A stretch of 64,000 nt of DNA from Hansfordia pulvinata (taxonomy: Eukaryota; Ascomycota; Sordariomycetes; Xylariales), in NCBI GenBank assembly GCA_006538405.1, contig BJKQ01000004.1, forward strand, positions 2,728,001-2,792,000. The letters are read 5' to 3'. Made by a program: the position numbers and the translations under genes. The notes under the pieces were generated by a model. The model saw only the letters and a program-made list of their open reading frames with translations, made no database searches and was not told where the DNA came from. This document shows, one piece after another, positions 11,973-23,656 of this stretch; the first letter of the stretch is position 1; every line of letters begins with the position of its first letter.

Positions 11973-14664
11973 AGGGCGAATCCCGACGGGGGAGGGGAGT
12001 CGTTGGAGACTTGCTGGGGCGTGACGGGATGCGAATGAGGAGCTGGGGAGAAGACACTGGCCGACGGCTGAACCACCTTGCATCTACTTTGTTGACACTG
12101 GCATAGCGCCTTGTAATGACTGAATGACTTTATGATTGGGGGCTGGGGGGGACGGGATCGAGGTAGATTGACCGAACGGTGATACCGAGGGAGGGGACGG
12201 AGAGGAAGACCAGAGGAAAGGGTCCGAGTCTTTGCCAGCCAATTAGTTCCAGCGGGGGAAGATAGCTGTAGCATAAGCTAAACGAAATGACTGATTCTCT
12301 TTCAAGTTGACTGGGTCGGATCCAATCTGTGAAGAGGCTTTTACTGAGCTGACGACGGTCAAAGCCGGGAACGTGGAAGTTGAGGACTTGGGAGAAGCTT
12401 CTCCTACATGTACGCAAAATCATGACGATGGGCTGGCTGTGGTGGCTCTACTCGTACTCGTACTCCCGACAGACACGCACGCGCCGTTGCAGGGTCGAAG
12501 TATAGTTGGCACCCAATGAGGCCTCGGCAGGGAGGACGGAAACGGCACGACGGACCCAAGGTTGTATTGGTGGTCGTGGCCGGAAAGAGAAGTGTACGAG
12601 CATTGATCCGCACATGTTGTTGGAGTGCCTTTTTCGAGACCCTTATTCGACCTTATGAGTGAGCTCCGTGGCTCCGTGAATGTTCCTACCCACGTCCAGG
12701 AATACGGGCATCTCCAGTTTTAGCGTGAAACGCGGGACGCATCTGTGCGGGCGGGAGAGAGAGCAGCGTGCCGCGCTAGCCTTGGATCCGTGTGTCTCGA
12801 GGTATCCGCTCGCCTGATCTTGGTTGTTCAGGCACCTACGTGTACCTTGGCTGGTCGATCTCTCAGGCAGGCCTCCGGCGCTATTTCTCCCCAGCTTTGC
12901 GAGTAGGTAAGGTACCCAGGGCGTGCCAGGTAGGTACCTACCTACGCACATTGCCAGTCGTGGTCGAAGATGCCATCCCGATGGCAAAGATGCATGGGAT
13001 GAAGAGTGTCGCGGCCGGAGAAACCCCAAATGGCGGATGGCTCCGGACTGCACACGGCTTGCATGACAAGAAGACAAAGCAAAGCAGGGCAACCTCAACT
13101 TTCCTGCCGGCGGGGATGCTCACGATAGGTACTCGTAGACGGGGGAACATGGGTAACCCGGGCCGTAGAATGCGGAGCGCCAGCCAGCAACTTGGCAGAA
13201 ACGCCACAGCGTGGCATACCCACCTTGTTTCTCACCACCGGCGGGGGGCCGCTGGGGTCCACGGGTCCAGCAGCAACGGGAACGCTGCGGAGGGTTGGTG
13301 GGCTGTTGGCTGCTAACCTTATGGAACTACCTAACTTAGGTACCCAACTAGCGGCAGCGGAGAGGATGGATACTCGTACGCGTCTCCCAGATTGGCTGAC
13401 GGGCAACGCGCAGCCAGAACTGCGGACAGGTGGGGATGGGGCCCGGGATGCTGTGATTACACGATCCACGAGATGCTGGCCCCAGAGATTTGCATGCAGC
13501 GAGCGGGCACACGACGACGCGGCGATTGCGGCACCAACAAGCAATGAGCCGCACGACCTTGCAGGTGGTCCGCAGGATCAGGAAGGCATCTCAAACTCGC
13601 AATGGGAGATGACACTTTTCCTTGCCTGAGGATTGGAACCCCGAGGAGGTACGACGCGTAGTATGTAGTTGATCGGGGAGCTTGCAGCTTGCTGCAGGAG
13701 CTCTCACCACTTAAGTTGGCAGAGATGCCGGAGAGGCGCGCCCGTCTGAGCGCTGCAGCCGACGTTTGATCAGCGAGACAAAGCTCCAACTCGACGAGCG
13801 CCGGGGGGGGCTGCTCTGCTACGGATCCGCCGCGTCGCTGCATCCTCCAACCCGTCACCTTCATTCCTCCGGATACGAGAGATGGCATTTTCTAGGTACT
13901 CGTAGTGGGCAGGTAATCATTCATCATACTCGCAAGGTCGGACACGAGTATTTGCATGCATTCGCCCGCCTTTTCGTACATCACGAAAGCTACCTACCAC
14001 TTTACTTACTTGACATGCCAGGGTTCCTGTTGGTATACTCGCTTATGGTACTGGGCTGGCATCCATCTCGCTCATCAATCCCAGTCGTGAGTGTGGTTGA
14101 CCAACGAGTATACATGCAGGTACTCTTCCCTTTGCTTGTACCTGCAACGACCTCCTGAGATTGCTGCTGCTGCTGCTGCTTTTTCTACAACTGCGACGAA
14201 CCCTCCCTCTCGTCCCTCCACCTCGCCGCATCTCGCCTCACCTCCCTCTAGGTACTCATCGCACCCGACCTCACCTTGCTCGCCCTCCCATCGGAATGAT
14301 TGCAACCCCTCGGCCCTGAACCTGGACGGCCGCGCAGGGCCAGGCCACTCACTCCCTCCCAAGCAGTCCGCCCGTCGCAGTCGCAGTCGCCATCCGCCTC
14401 TCCCCCGCCTGCGTGCCTGCGTGCCTGCAGACAGACACGGCCAAGCTCCAAGACAGAGGGGGTCCCCGGCTGCCATTCGCCAACACCACGGCGAGACACA
14501 ACACGACGCGGCCCACGACGCCCGCAGGACCCTGCGTGCCTGCCTCTCTCTCCCTCCCTCCCTCTCCTCGCCTGCAACCCGACCCGGCCCGCCCTCGCCA
14601 GCGCATCTGCGCGTCCGCGCTCCTGCGCCCTCTCCCGCTCCCACGCTTGGCTCTCGTCGCCATT

Positions 14665-14696
<32 letters not shown>

Positions 14697-14710
14697 CACC
14701 ACGCCTCGCC
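11973..14710. other. Intergenic spacer with TBC-gene promoter and leader
   Basis: No supported gene. It contains several copies of TACTCGTA (12449-12462 as two overlapping copies, 13130-13137, 13371-13378, 13897-13904) and a TAGGTACCTACCTAC block at 12931-12945. The right 500 bases are C/T-rich and end in a (GCC)n run, typical of a long fungal 5' leader for the TBC gene. Confidence 0.5.
14664..14694 (+). repeat. (GCC)n trinucleotide run in the TBC gene leader
   Basis: About ten GCC/CCG triplets lie 17-47 bases before the TBC start codon, so they are most likely transcribed but not translated. Confidence 0.8.
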
Positions 14711-17081
14711 ATGTCCGCCGTTCACCACTTCGTCCCCAGGGAAGGCGGCATCGCCATGGCCAACCGCGACAGCGGCATCGGCAACGATGTCGACGTTCCC
14801 GCCCGCGACCTGCGCGCCCACCCCGCGCCTACGTCTCCTGCCACCCTCGACATCAAGCCGCCTCGTCGCGTCTTCCCCCTCGTCGCGCCCAAGAAGAAGA
14901 AGCCTGCCTCGCCCACTCCCTCTCCACCGGCCACCTCTCTTGCGACGCCCATCATAACCACCGCCCCGATTCCGCCATGCGCGTCGTCTAGAGAAACAAG
15001 CCCGGCGCCCGACCGTGCCCCTCCGCCCATTCCCTCAAAGAAGCCGCCGCAATCGCCGCCGCGACACGCCCCAAACCAAGACCACCAAGAGACACATCAT
15101 GCCTCCACCCCCGGAGGTCCCATTGGCGCACCCCGTCCATGTTGCGACAGTCAGAGGACGTCGCCCGTTCACGGCAATGCCGGTCTTCCCGACGGCGCCG
15201 AGCCCGATTCTGCGCCCACATCTCACGACGACCACACTCCCGCCACCGACACCACCCACGCGTCCCCCCCTAGCGACGTCAAAGCCAGCACGGATCCCGA
15301 CAACCTGGCCTCTGGCTCTCCTTCGTCACTCGCCAACCCGCCCAGCATACGCGTCATCTCCGCCGAATTGGAACTGGAATCGCAAATGGTCAGGTCTCTC
15401 TACGAATCGGGGGACCCCCTGGCGCAGGAATACGCGCGCGCTCTGGGCCCTCCAATTGCCTTTTCGCCGTCCAAACCCACGGCACCTAGCCAACGGTACG
15501 TCTGGCCTCCCCCCTTATCCCGTTTTCAACCGCCGCCACTGACAACGCTTGTATGTTCAATAGATCCCACCACACCCCCAGCCATCCCGCCACGACATCT
15601 CCATCCGCCAGAGGCGCCCACGCCCCGCACGAACGCGCCGGAGGCATTGAGGATTGGGAAGGCATCAGCGGCGAGGATGTGGACCGCTACGGCTTCATTG
15701 CCGTCCACCGCCCAGATTCGCGCCCGACCAGCTCCAGCGAGTCGAAGTCGGTGCACTCCAACTCGCCGAGGCAGAGGAAAATTCGCATCTGGAAAGACCC
15801 GTCCCTGCAGTCCCTCATGGTATCCGGGGGGCGCACGCCGAGCAAGAAGTTGTCGGCGCGCTCCCTGAGTTCGCAGGCGTCCGACATGTCGACCGCCTCT
15901 CGCCGCTCCACGCGTTCCGCCATCCGTCAGGCCACCAACCTGCTGCCCCATAACAGAGACCGCAAGCTGGTTGACGAGGCTGGCGACCACCTTGCCGCGC
16001 ACCCCGCGCTGTCCAATATTGTCGAAGACGAAGCCGCCGAGCGACAAGCCAACGAACTGAAGCTGAAAGAAGCCAAGCGCACCGAGAAGTGGCGGCGGAT
16101 GGGCCAGGTCACCAAGCCGGGGCTCGATAGCCAAGGCGAGGGCATGACGTTTGAATTCGACCTGAAACACCCCAAGCTGGCCAAGAGGGTGTGGAAAGGT
16201 ATTCCCGACTGTTGGCGGTCGGCCGCGTGGTATTCTTTTCTCTACTCGAGCGCCAAGGCCAGCTCCGAGCCGTTTGTGACCGACGAGCAGATCAAGGCGG
16301 ACTTCCACGAACTGCAGAACAAGTCGTCCCCCGACGACAACCAAATCGACATGGACGTTCCCCGGACTATCAACCAGCATATCATGTTCCGGACGAGGTA
16401 CAGGGGCGGGCAGCGACTCTTATTTCGAGTCTTGCACGCTCTGTCCCTCTACTTTCCCGAGACGGGCTACGGACAGGGCATGGCGCCTTTGGCCGCCACC
16501 CTTCTCAGCTACTACGAAGAAGAGACTTGTTTCGTCATGCTGGTGCGGTTATGGAAGTTCCGCGGCTTGAATCGGCTGTACGGGTGTGAGTTCAAGGAGT
16601 TGCTGGAAACGCTGGACGACTTCCAGAAGTACTGGTTGGAAGGGAGAGAGGTCGCAACCAAGCTTGTACGTTGAAGCCCCACGACGCTGGCTTGAATCTG
16701 ATGACTGACCTATCGCAGAGTGATCTGATTATCGACCCAACTGCTTACGCGACTCGCTGGTACTTGACCCTGTTCAACTTGTCAATCCCGTTCCCTGCAC
16801 AACTTCGCATCTGGGATGCCTTCATGCTCCTGGGCGCCTCGCCGCCAGCGGCGCCAGCTTCTGGGGAAAGCCCAGGCGGGCCGTCATCTCAGGGGCTGGA
16901 AATACTCCACGCCACATCGCTGGCCATAATTGACTGCCATCGGGAGAATTTGCTCGGCTCCGATTTCGAGAACGCCATGCATTCGCTCACCTCGTTTGTC
17001 CCCATCCGGGACGTCGAGGGCTTTGTGGGGGTTGTGCACGCCGAGTGGAAGCAGCATCAGAGCAAGCACAAGAAGATCTAG
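14711..17081 (+). CDS. TBC-domain Rab GTPase-activating protein
   Basis: Predicted GAP for a Rab/Ypt GTPase, acting in membrane traffic. Exons are 14711-15495, 15564-16665 and 16719-17081. Introns of 68 and 53 bp have GTACGT donors, the phases close, and the protein is 749 residues with no frame break. Residues 1 to about 430 are Pro/Ser/Thr-rich and disordered apart from a short helix (SAELELESQMVRSLYESGDP). The TBC domain follows from about residue 475: entry motif WKGIPDCWRSAAW, arginine-finger motif IDMDVPRT (IxxDxxR, catalytic Arg present) and glutamine-finger motif GYGQGM (YxQ, catalytic Gln present). The C-terminal helices include LRIWDAFMLLG. Both catalytic fingers are intact, so activity is expected. 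The exact Rab partner and yeast Gyp counterpart cannot be told from this. The ATG context (CGCCATGTCC) is good and lies after a pyrimidine-rich leader. Confidence 0.9.
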
Positions 17082-18207
17082 GCGGTCCGAATGCCGTCTC
17101 TGAGGCGACCTTCCAGAGACACATAGCGCGATCTCTCTCGCCGCCTGAAATCGTGGCTGCCCCGGTCGACGTGTCCGGGCCCGAGAACGCCACGCACTCC
17201 AGCCCGACCCGACTGGCTGGGGCCCGGTTCTCGCTGACGGCTCTCTTGATGATATCGCCCAGGCCCCACGCGATGATCTTATGAATATTATCCTTACGCC
17301 CTACTAATTCATCCGACGAGACGATTTCCTTGTCGTTGCTGCGTTTTTATCTTGCATGCGAGGCGCCGGTATTGGACGTTTCGAGGACGACGGGTCCCGT
17401 TCTATACCCCTTTGCATACCTACCTACGAGTACCTACCCTACCTTATCTACTACTAGTAATGTCTGTTCTTTCGATAGACGGCGGGCAAGGCCTCTTGAC
17501 TTGTGGCCACGACTTCTTCTGTACATATTACCTCTACGCGCTTTGCGGCAATCGAAGAGACTTTCCTCTGTGACTTGACAGCCACCGTTACACTTCCCGG
17601 GCCGGCTGCCAGCGTGTCTCGCTGGCTCGCGTGGCTGTGGCGATCCGCTCGGGTGTCGGGCCCTGCGTGCATTACCGCGGGGGCTCATCGCTTAGGACGG
17701 AGGGGCGTAAGTTCTTAGCCGGGTGCGCGTTGGCCTGTGTGTTTGGATGGGGGGAGAGGGATAGGGGAGGAGGGCGCGGCATTCTGACGCGCGGGGGGCG
17801 CCCCCGACGAAAGTAGCAAATACCGCCGACGGATGCCCGCCCCGCGCGAGGGGATAAGCCGGGCGGGGGATACTCGTAGGTCGCCTGACACCCGACGGCG
17901 GGCGGGGCGCGAGATCGGAGCCCGCCGCCGCGGCGCCGACGCCGAGGCGGACCGCGCAGAGCAAGTAGCTTTTGACCCCGTCGTATATAAAGACCGACCG
18001 CGAACCAACTCCGCAGGTGACAAATATATACACCACGAATCCAAGCCCCCCCTTTTCTTCTATCTCGATACACGCCCAGAAACGCACCATCTTCTTCCTC
18101 GCGGGCTCCGACCACGATTCCCTCAAAAAAAAAAACCCACGACGACAAAAAAAAAAAAAAACCCACAGCGAGCCCGGTCAAAGGAAGAGAAAAAGCAAGT
18201 GTAAAAC
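17082..18207. other. Intergenic spacer with VOC-gene promoter
   Basis: Contains the 3' flank of the TBC gene and the promoter of the VOC gene. Notable are TACGAGTA at 17425-17432 within a run of TACCTA repeats, TACTCGTA at 17871-17878, and A-rich tracts at 18125-18162 just before the next start codon. No gene is supported. Confidence 0.5.
17984..17992 (+). promoter_or_regulatory. TATA box of the VOC protein gene
   Basis: TATATAAAG lies 216 bases upstream of the ATG at 18208, in an otherwise GC-rich stretch and followed by a CA/CT-rich leader. Position and sequence match a classical TATA element, but transcription start is not known. Confidence 0.55.
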
Positions 18208-18744
18208 ATGCCGATCGAAGGCCTGGCGCACATCAACCTCACCGTGCCGCCGGGCAGCATGGCGGCGGCGCACGCGTTCTACGGCGGGACGCTGGGCCTG
18301 ACCTCGGTGCCGACGCCGGCGGGCAACACGCCCGAGACGCTGGCCTGGTTCGACGTCGGCTCCTCCAGCGGGGGGCAGCAGCAGGTCCACGTCGCGGCGC
18401 GCGAGGACCCGACCTACCCGCCCTACGTGCCCTCGTCGTCGGTCGTCGTCCCCCCGGCCAAGGCGGCGGCGCCGCCTCCCCCGGACGACAGCAGCAGGAG
18501 GCCGGGGCAGAGGCTGAGGGACGCCGGGGAGAGCACGAGGCACCCGTGCTTCCGGGTGGGGGGCGGGCAGGAGGGGCTCGGGGAGCTGAGGGCCAGGGTG
18601 TGGGCGCACCACGTCCGGGGCGGGGAGGGGGCGCCCCGGGCCGCGGAGGACCCGGCCGTCGTCGCCGCGGGCGGGGGCCTGGGGCACAGGTTCTTCGCGA
18701 GGGACTATGCGGGGAACCGGCTGGAGTTCTCGCTTTGCATTTGA
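18208..18744 (+). CDS. Vicinal oxygen chelate (glyoxalase/bleomycin-resistance fold) protein
   Basis: A single-exon gene of 178 residues. The start MPIEGLAHINLTVP and the pairs FYGGTLGL, QQVHVAA, HPCFRV and the C-terminal FFARDYAGNRLEFSL are hallmarks of a VOC-superfamily protein with two beta-alpha-beta modules. The usual metal ligand positions seem kept: His in AHINL, His in QVHV or HPCF, and Glu in RLEF. A Pro/Ala-rich insert (about residues 78-105) separates the modules. VOC proteins include glyoxalase I, dioxygenases and resistance proteins, and the substrate cannot be told here. It is 10 kb from the PKS, with several unrelated genes between, so there is no reason to link them. Confidence 0.8.
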   Translation: MPIEGLAHINLTVPPGSMAAAHAFYGGTLGLTSVPTPAGNTPETLAWFDVGSSSGGQQQVHVAAREDPTYPPYVPSSSVVVPPAKAAAPPPPDDSSRRPGQRLRDAGESTRHPCFRVGGGQEGLGELRARVWAHHVRGGEGAPRAAEDPAVVAAGGGLGHRFFARDYAGNRLEFSLCI

Positions 18745-20558
18745 GGGGTTAGAGGATGAGGGGGGGGGGTCTCTTTTTCTTTGATGGCTGTTCAGGGTGG
18801 GTGGGGTTTGAGCGGTGACGATGGCTTGATCAGACGGGAGAGAAGGATACAGGCATGCTACCCGCGAGGGACGAGGTGAAGAAGCCTGCCTCACGGGCGT
18901 TTTGTGTTTAAATCCCAATGACTACCTGAATCTCGGGGCCCTTTTGCATAGTGGAGGCTGTTGCTGTGAGTGTGATCGTGGTGGTGGTCAGCGGACATTG
19001 AGGTTCATATGTTCCCTAGCTGACTGCTCGGGCTACGTGATGCCGCCAGTGAAGGACGGAAAGGGCGCATTGAAGACTGGAGAATGTCGGAGCTGCTTCG
19101 GTGAGATGAGAAGACGGAGTTGTGCGAGATGACAGATGACAGCGGTGACCTGCTCACTATCTGAGCTATTCCCTGAGGCTGGCTATTCCCTGTGGCTACT
19201 CTAGACACGGCGAAAAGAAGTAGTCGCGTCATAGCTTGGGCGCTTGGCAAGCACTCATCACGGCGTCTTGTTGACTGTATCTTGGCCGCATGTCTATTCC
19301 GTCTGGCGCTCGCGTTGATATCGCCGCTGTCGCTGGGGTCTCGACTCTGGTCTCACTGCCTGCTGCCGCCGCCGGGGAGTTTTCCGTTCGGTTCAACGAA
19401 AACCTTGGTGGATGCAGAGCGGTTGCTTGTGGAGAAGATCGGACACTGGCAGGTAGTGACAGTAATGCTTGAATTCTTGGAAGCCTTTTGATGAGCCAGG
19501 TCTGCTCCCCAAGTTTCAGACGGGCGGTCTCTTTGAGCAGCTCACTTTACTTGTGGGGTTTGTTCTATTGAGGCCTTCAGAGTGCCGAGTCGTCCTGGTC
19601 GGAGTCGCCAGCACACAGAGCAGGAGCGAACCCGATGCGATCGCGCCTGCCAAAAAACTCGATTGGCCTGGACCCGATTCTGTGAGATGGAGCAAGGCTT
19701 CGCAACCCTCGGCCACCGCCTCGAAAAGTCACCTCCGCGGCCTCACCCCCTCTGCTAGCGCAGCCCCCCCGCGCAGCCCATCGCCATTCATTTCCGACTC
19801 ATCGTGACGCATATCCAGCAGCAACAGACCCGTATCCAGCCCACGACCTACGAGCCTCTCACGATCCATCACCAACCTACCGATCCACGTGCCTTGGCCG
19901 GGCGAGCAATGTAACACCGCAGCCCTGCGGTAGGACTCGGGCTGTCAGCCAGGCTCAATCATCTGGTGCGCCGTCTGTGCGCCTTTGCGTCCGCCTACAC
20001 AGATGGAGTGCGCCCGCCAGCAAGTCAGGCTCGTACGACTACACACTGGGGAACGCCTTCTGGGCAGCCAGCCGCCCGGCGCGAGGCTTAGGCTTCGGGC
20101 CGACCGTCTCAGCTCAGCCCTGGATCTGCGGAACGAAGCCCGCGATGGGCTGCTGTCGGCCCCGGGCTTGAAGTTGCCAACTACGGAGTAGTGCGACCGA
20201 GGATCGGCAACTATCTGCGCGCCCACTCCCTCACACAGCCCACCCGACAAACGCCGCCTTCGCTGTCTGTCGTCATAACCGCTGCACTGCCGCTCCTGCG
20301 GCCGGCTCCTCCCACCGCCCGCCAGCCCCAGACCCCGTGCAGACGAGACTTGTCCACGTGCATGCGACGCAAACTCGTCGCGGCAGGCTGCCATCTCATA
20401 TATATTCATCATCTCTTGGATCCCCTTGGCGACTTGGCAAACAGTGACACAGGCCGATCTCTTACAACCCAACAACATCGTTGCCGCAGACTACATACAG
20501 CCCGCGGACAGCCACATCGACCGCCGTCTGCACTGCACCACCCAGCCACCCCAGCAAC
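18745..20558. other. Intergenic spacer
   Basis: No supported gene on either strand. Open frames (for example minus 19945-20478) look random. The last 300 bases are C-rich and probably hold the leader of the LURP-one-like gene. Confidence 0.5.
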
Positions 20559-21392
20559 ATGGGCAAGCCCGAGAAAGAAGCCGCCTTCACGCAGCCGGCA
20601 CCCTACCAAGAGGCGCCTCCGCCCTCATACCACGCGGCGGCCGGCTCCAGCTCCGGGATGCCACCGCCGCCGCCGCCGCAGCCGCAGCCGCAGCAATACG
20701 CGGCCCCTGCCTTTGGGGCCGTGCCAGGCCCCGCGCCCAAGACCCGCACCTTCCCGCCCGCCTTCAACGTCTACAAGACGGGCTTCCTGTCCAAAACCTA
20801 CGTCCTGGGCGAGCACCAGAACCAGCCCCTCTACGCCATCACCAACCATGCCTGGTCCGGTCCGGACGTCACGCTTCACACCGGCCCCGACAAGGACGCG
20901 CCTCCCCTGGCCTCTGTCTCGGAGGGCTGGCTCTCCAAATCCGCCGACATCATGCTGCCCCCGCTGCCGGGCCGCGACGCCAGCAATGCCGTAGAGAAGG
21001 TCCAGAGCGGCGGCAGCCTGTCCCGCACCTGGGAGTTTGCCATCGAGAGCGACGCGGTGGGAGGGCGCCGCGAGCGGTTCGAGTGGAGGCCCAGCCGCGG
21101 CGACAAGGTCAAGGCCCTGGGTGGCCACTCGCAAGGATACAAGCTGGTCCGCCTGGACGGGCCGCCCGGGGCTGGTCCTTCGGCTGACACGAGCGACGGG
21201 AAAGAAATCGTCGCGGTCTGGACTCCGGCGGGGTACAGCGCTTCCAAGCTGATGTCCTTTCAATTCCTCAACAGCGGCAACACGGGCGTCCTGGGCGAGA
21301 GATGGGCGCTCATGGCCGTCATCACCGCCCTCCTGGGTCACGATGTTATGCGCAAGAGGAGATCGTCTGCTGCGGCCGGCGGAGGGGCGTAG
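20559..21392 (+). CDS. LURP-one/tubby C-terminal-like fold protein (putative)
   Basis: A single-exon gene of 277 residues. Start chosen at 20559 because AGCAACATGGGC is a good fungal start context and the earlier in-frame codons look like leader. Residues 1-55 are Pro/Gln-rich and disordered. From about residue 68 a beta-rich domain runs (TFPPAFNVYKTGFLSKTYVL, then LYAITNHAW, VTLHTGPDK, WEFAIESD, FEWRPS, YKLVRLDG, VAVWTP). It ends with a helix (LGERWALMAVITALLGHDVM) that may sit in or on a membrane. The strand pattern, the G-x-L start and the C-terminal hydrophobic helix resemble the LURP-one-related/scramblase-like barrel of fungal proteins. This is a fold guess with no assigned biochemical role. 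Confidence 0.7.
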   Translation: MGKPEKEAAFTQPAPYQEAPPPSYHAAAGSSSGMPPPPPPQPQPQQYAAPAFGAVPGPAPKTRTFPPAFNVYKTGFLSKTYVLGEHQNQPLYAITNHAWSGPDVTLHTGPDKDAPPLASVSEGWLSKSADIMLPPLPGRDASNAVEKVQSGGSLSRTWEFAIESDAVGGRRERFEWRPSRGDKVKALGGHSQGYKLVRLDGPPGAGPSADTSDGKEIVAVWTPAGYSASKLMSFQFLNSGNTGVLGERWALMAVITALLGHDVMRKRRSSAAAGGGA

Positions 21393-23341
21393 GCGCAGTT
21401 AAGAACGGCGCTCCTCCGATCGATAGGGCCCGCCCACGCCGCAGCGCGTGGACGCAGATCGTTCAGAGTCAAACAGTCTTGTTAAAGAAGAGCCATTGGG
21501 CGCTTGGCCCAGCCTTGCCGCGTGGTATGTCATGTTGACTCGGGGGCATGACATCCACAGCAGCGACGTCCAAGGCGGCCGGCTGCAGCACAGCCAGGCC
21601 GGACATTCTCATCCATCTTCGAACCCGTTACCTACCTAGATACCCAAATTCTCTTGCCTTCCAGCGCGGTTCTCGCCTGTTCTACTCTCCGCTTGTCGCC
21701 CACGTGATTCGTATCTTGCCACGACGCGCCTCAGCAACGAAGAAGTCCGTTCTGCACATGCCTGCCATTACAGTTCTTCATAAGGGCAGATCGGCATGCG
21801 AGGGGGCTCCTGCTTAAGACATGCAGTCCGTGCACGAGAAGGGTCCTTGGAGGTGGCCACGCCCGTGACATTCGAGAAGGACGGGTAGGCCTTCCAGACC
21901 TCTCACTCTGCCGCCAGTCCAGCTGCCAGTCACGCAATGGATCAGCCCGCCTTACCCTGGACATGGGCCAATCATGTGCCGCGCCTCCGCCAAGGGCACA
22001 GCCCACCAAACGACAGGGCAAGTCGCCCACGACACCCTGCCGGTGGAAACCCGGGGGCGATGATGGGCGATGGGCGGATGGGCGAGAGCGACGGTGCAAG
22101 GCGAGACGGCGCGTGTGAGTGGCAGAGACCCTTCTCCCGACTCGCCGCTGGGGCTGGTGGTGGCCTAGCCGCGCCCGTCGCAACCGGCGCTCTGGGCTGC
22201 CTGCCTGCCTGCCTGCCTGTGCGAGCACGTACGACTACGTGGTGCCCAACGCCACCTGTGAATCCTTTCCCAGGGCGGCGCTCGTTTCGTGGCAAAAGCT
22301 CGCCCGCGTCGGTACCGACGGCGCAGGTCGCCGTCGAGAGCTGTCGGGCTCAGGGCTGCAGGCCCTGTCAAAACCGACAGACTGCACGGTGGATGTGGCG
22401 CGCACGATTCAATCCGTCCTGCCGCAGGAGCCGGCCGATGCGTGTAAGTGAAAAAGGGGAGTTCGTGGAGAGCAAGTGGTAGCTGTGTCCGCCGACGAGA
22501 CTTCTATCCGCCGACAGCCCAGCCTCGTTGATCTTCCAGTCGCAAGCAACAAGACAAGCATGATCCAAGGCTTGGGCCAGTCGTCAAGCATGAATACGCG
22601 CCACCCCTGTGCGTGCTTCCTCGACGAAAGAAAGACACCCACCAGACTCGGCGACAAAGGGATTCCTCATCGGGCACAGCCGGGGTCGTTAAGGTGGCCC
22701 CTCGCCCGCGCCGTGTCCTGCGCCGAGTTCCAGAGTGGGAAGCACAACCAACGGACCCTAGCCCGGGCGTGGCGACACACGACCGCGCCGTCTGTCGAGC
22801 ACGCATCACCTTTTCGCCATCGCGCACCCACGGCCGCTCACCAACGCCCCCCCGCAACGAGAGGGCCACAGACAGTCGCCTGCTGGCACTCCCGGGTTAC
22901 CCCCCTCCCCCTCCCAAGGTGAAGGGCGACGGGTGAATCCTGCGGTTCGGTGTGCTGGCCCTCTCCCTTGCGGCTCGTCACTGGGTCTCCCCACGGCGGC
23001 GTCGCCACCCCTCGGGCGCTAGTTGGAGTGGTGCCTCCGCTCGTTCTAGAACGGAAAGCGAGGGCGCGAGGACTGGCCGCCCGCCTTATATACAGGACGG
23101 GCAGACCTTCCTCTGCGAGGCGGCCTTGCCTGACCCACGAACAACCCCGCCGAGCACTGCTGTCTTTTTGGTGAGACAGCCCGCCGGCGATCGAGTCAAC
23201 CAGCGATCACCAACCACAACACAAACCCACACGAGGGCCTGAAGGGACGGACAGGACGGGAACGGAACGGGGCCCTGGGCTGCGAGGACACAACACCGCC
23301 AACTCCAGGGCTGTCCCTGGCCTCCGTCCGGATCGAAGACG
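21393..23341. other. Intergenic spacer
   Basis: No supported gene. It holds a TACCTACCTAGATACC block near 21629-21644 and short CTGC/TGCC runs near 22200. Open frames on both strands are Arg/Pro/Ala-rich and judged non-coding. Confidence 0.45.
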
Positions 23342-23656
23342 ATGCCGTGGCCCGCCGCTCTCGCCCGGATGCTTGCGGGCAGAGACGAGCAGAACCAGCC
23401 CGTGGTCGGCGACAAGCAGCAACCGACCATAGAGTCGGCGCACCACGTGGGCGAGGACGTCATTGTCGGCATCGCCGTGGGCATCGCCGTCATGATTGTC
23501 GTCATCTCGGGCATCTCGCTCCTCATCCTGCTCCGCAGGAGGGAGCAGCGGAGGGACATTCAGGAGATCATCGACAGGCCGCAGCACTACTCCCAGGATT
23601 CGCTCGCGAGGATAATACCGGACTCGGAGAAGCAGCAGGGACGATTCGTCGTGTGA
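23342..23656 (+). CDS. Small single-span membrane protein (hypothetical)
   Basis: An open frame of 104 residues in one exon with a clear design: a short polar N-terminus, a strongly hydrophobic segment at residues 37-64 (VIVGIAVGIAVMIVVISGIS and following), and then a basic cluster RRREQRRD and a polar acidic tail. The positive charges after the span predict an N-out, C-in single-pass protein. No signal peptide precedes the span. I do not recognise a family. The well-formed membrane span followed by a basic anchor argues against chance, but a short intronless frame is not strong proof. Confidence 0.5.
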   Translation: MPWPAALARMLAGRDEQNQPVVGDKQQPTIESAHHVGEDVIVGIAVGIAVMIVVISGISLLILLRRREQRRDIQEIIDRPQHYSQDSLARIIPDSEKQQGRFVV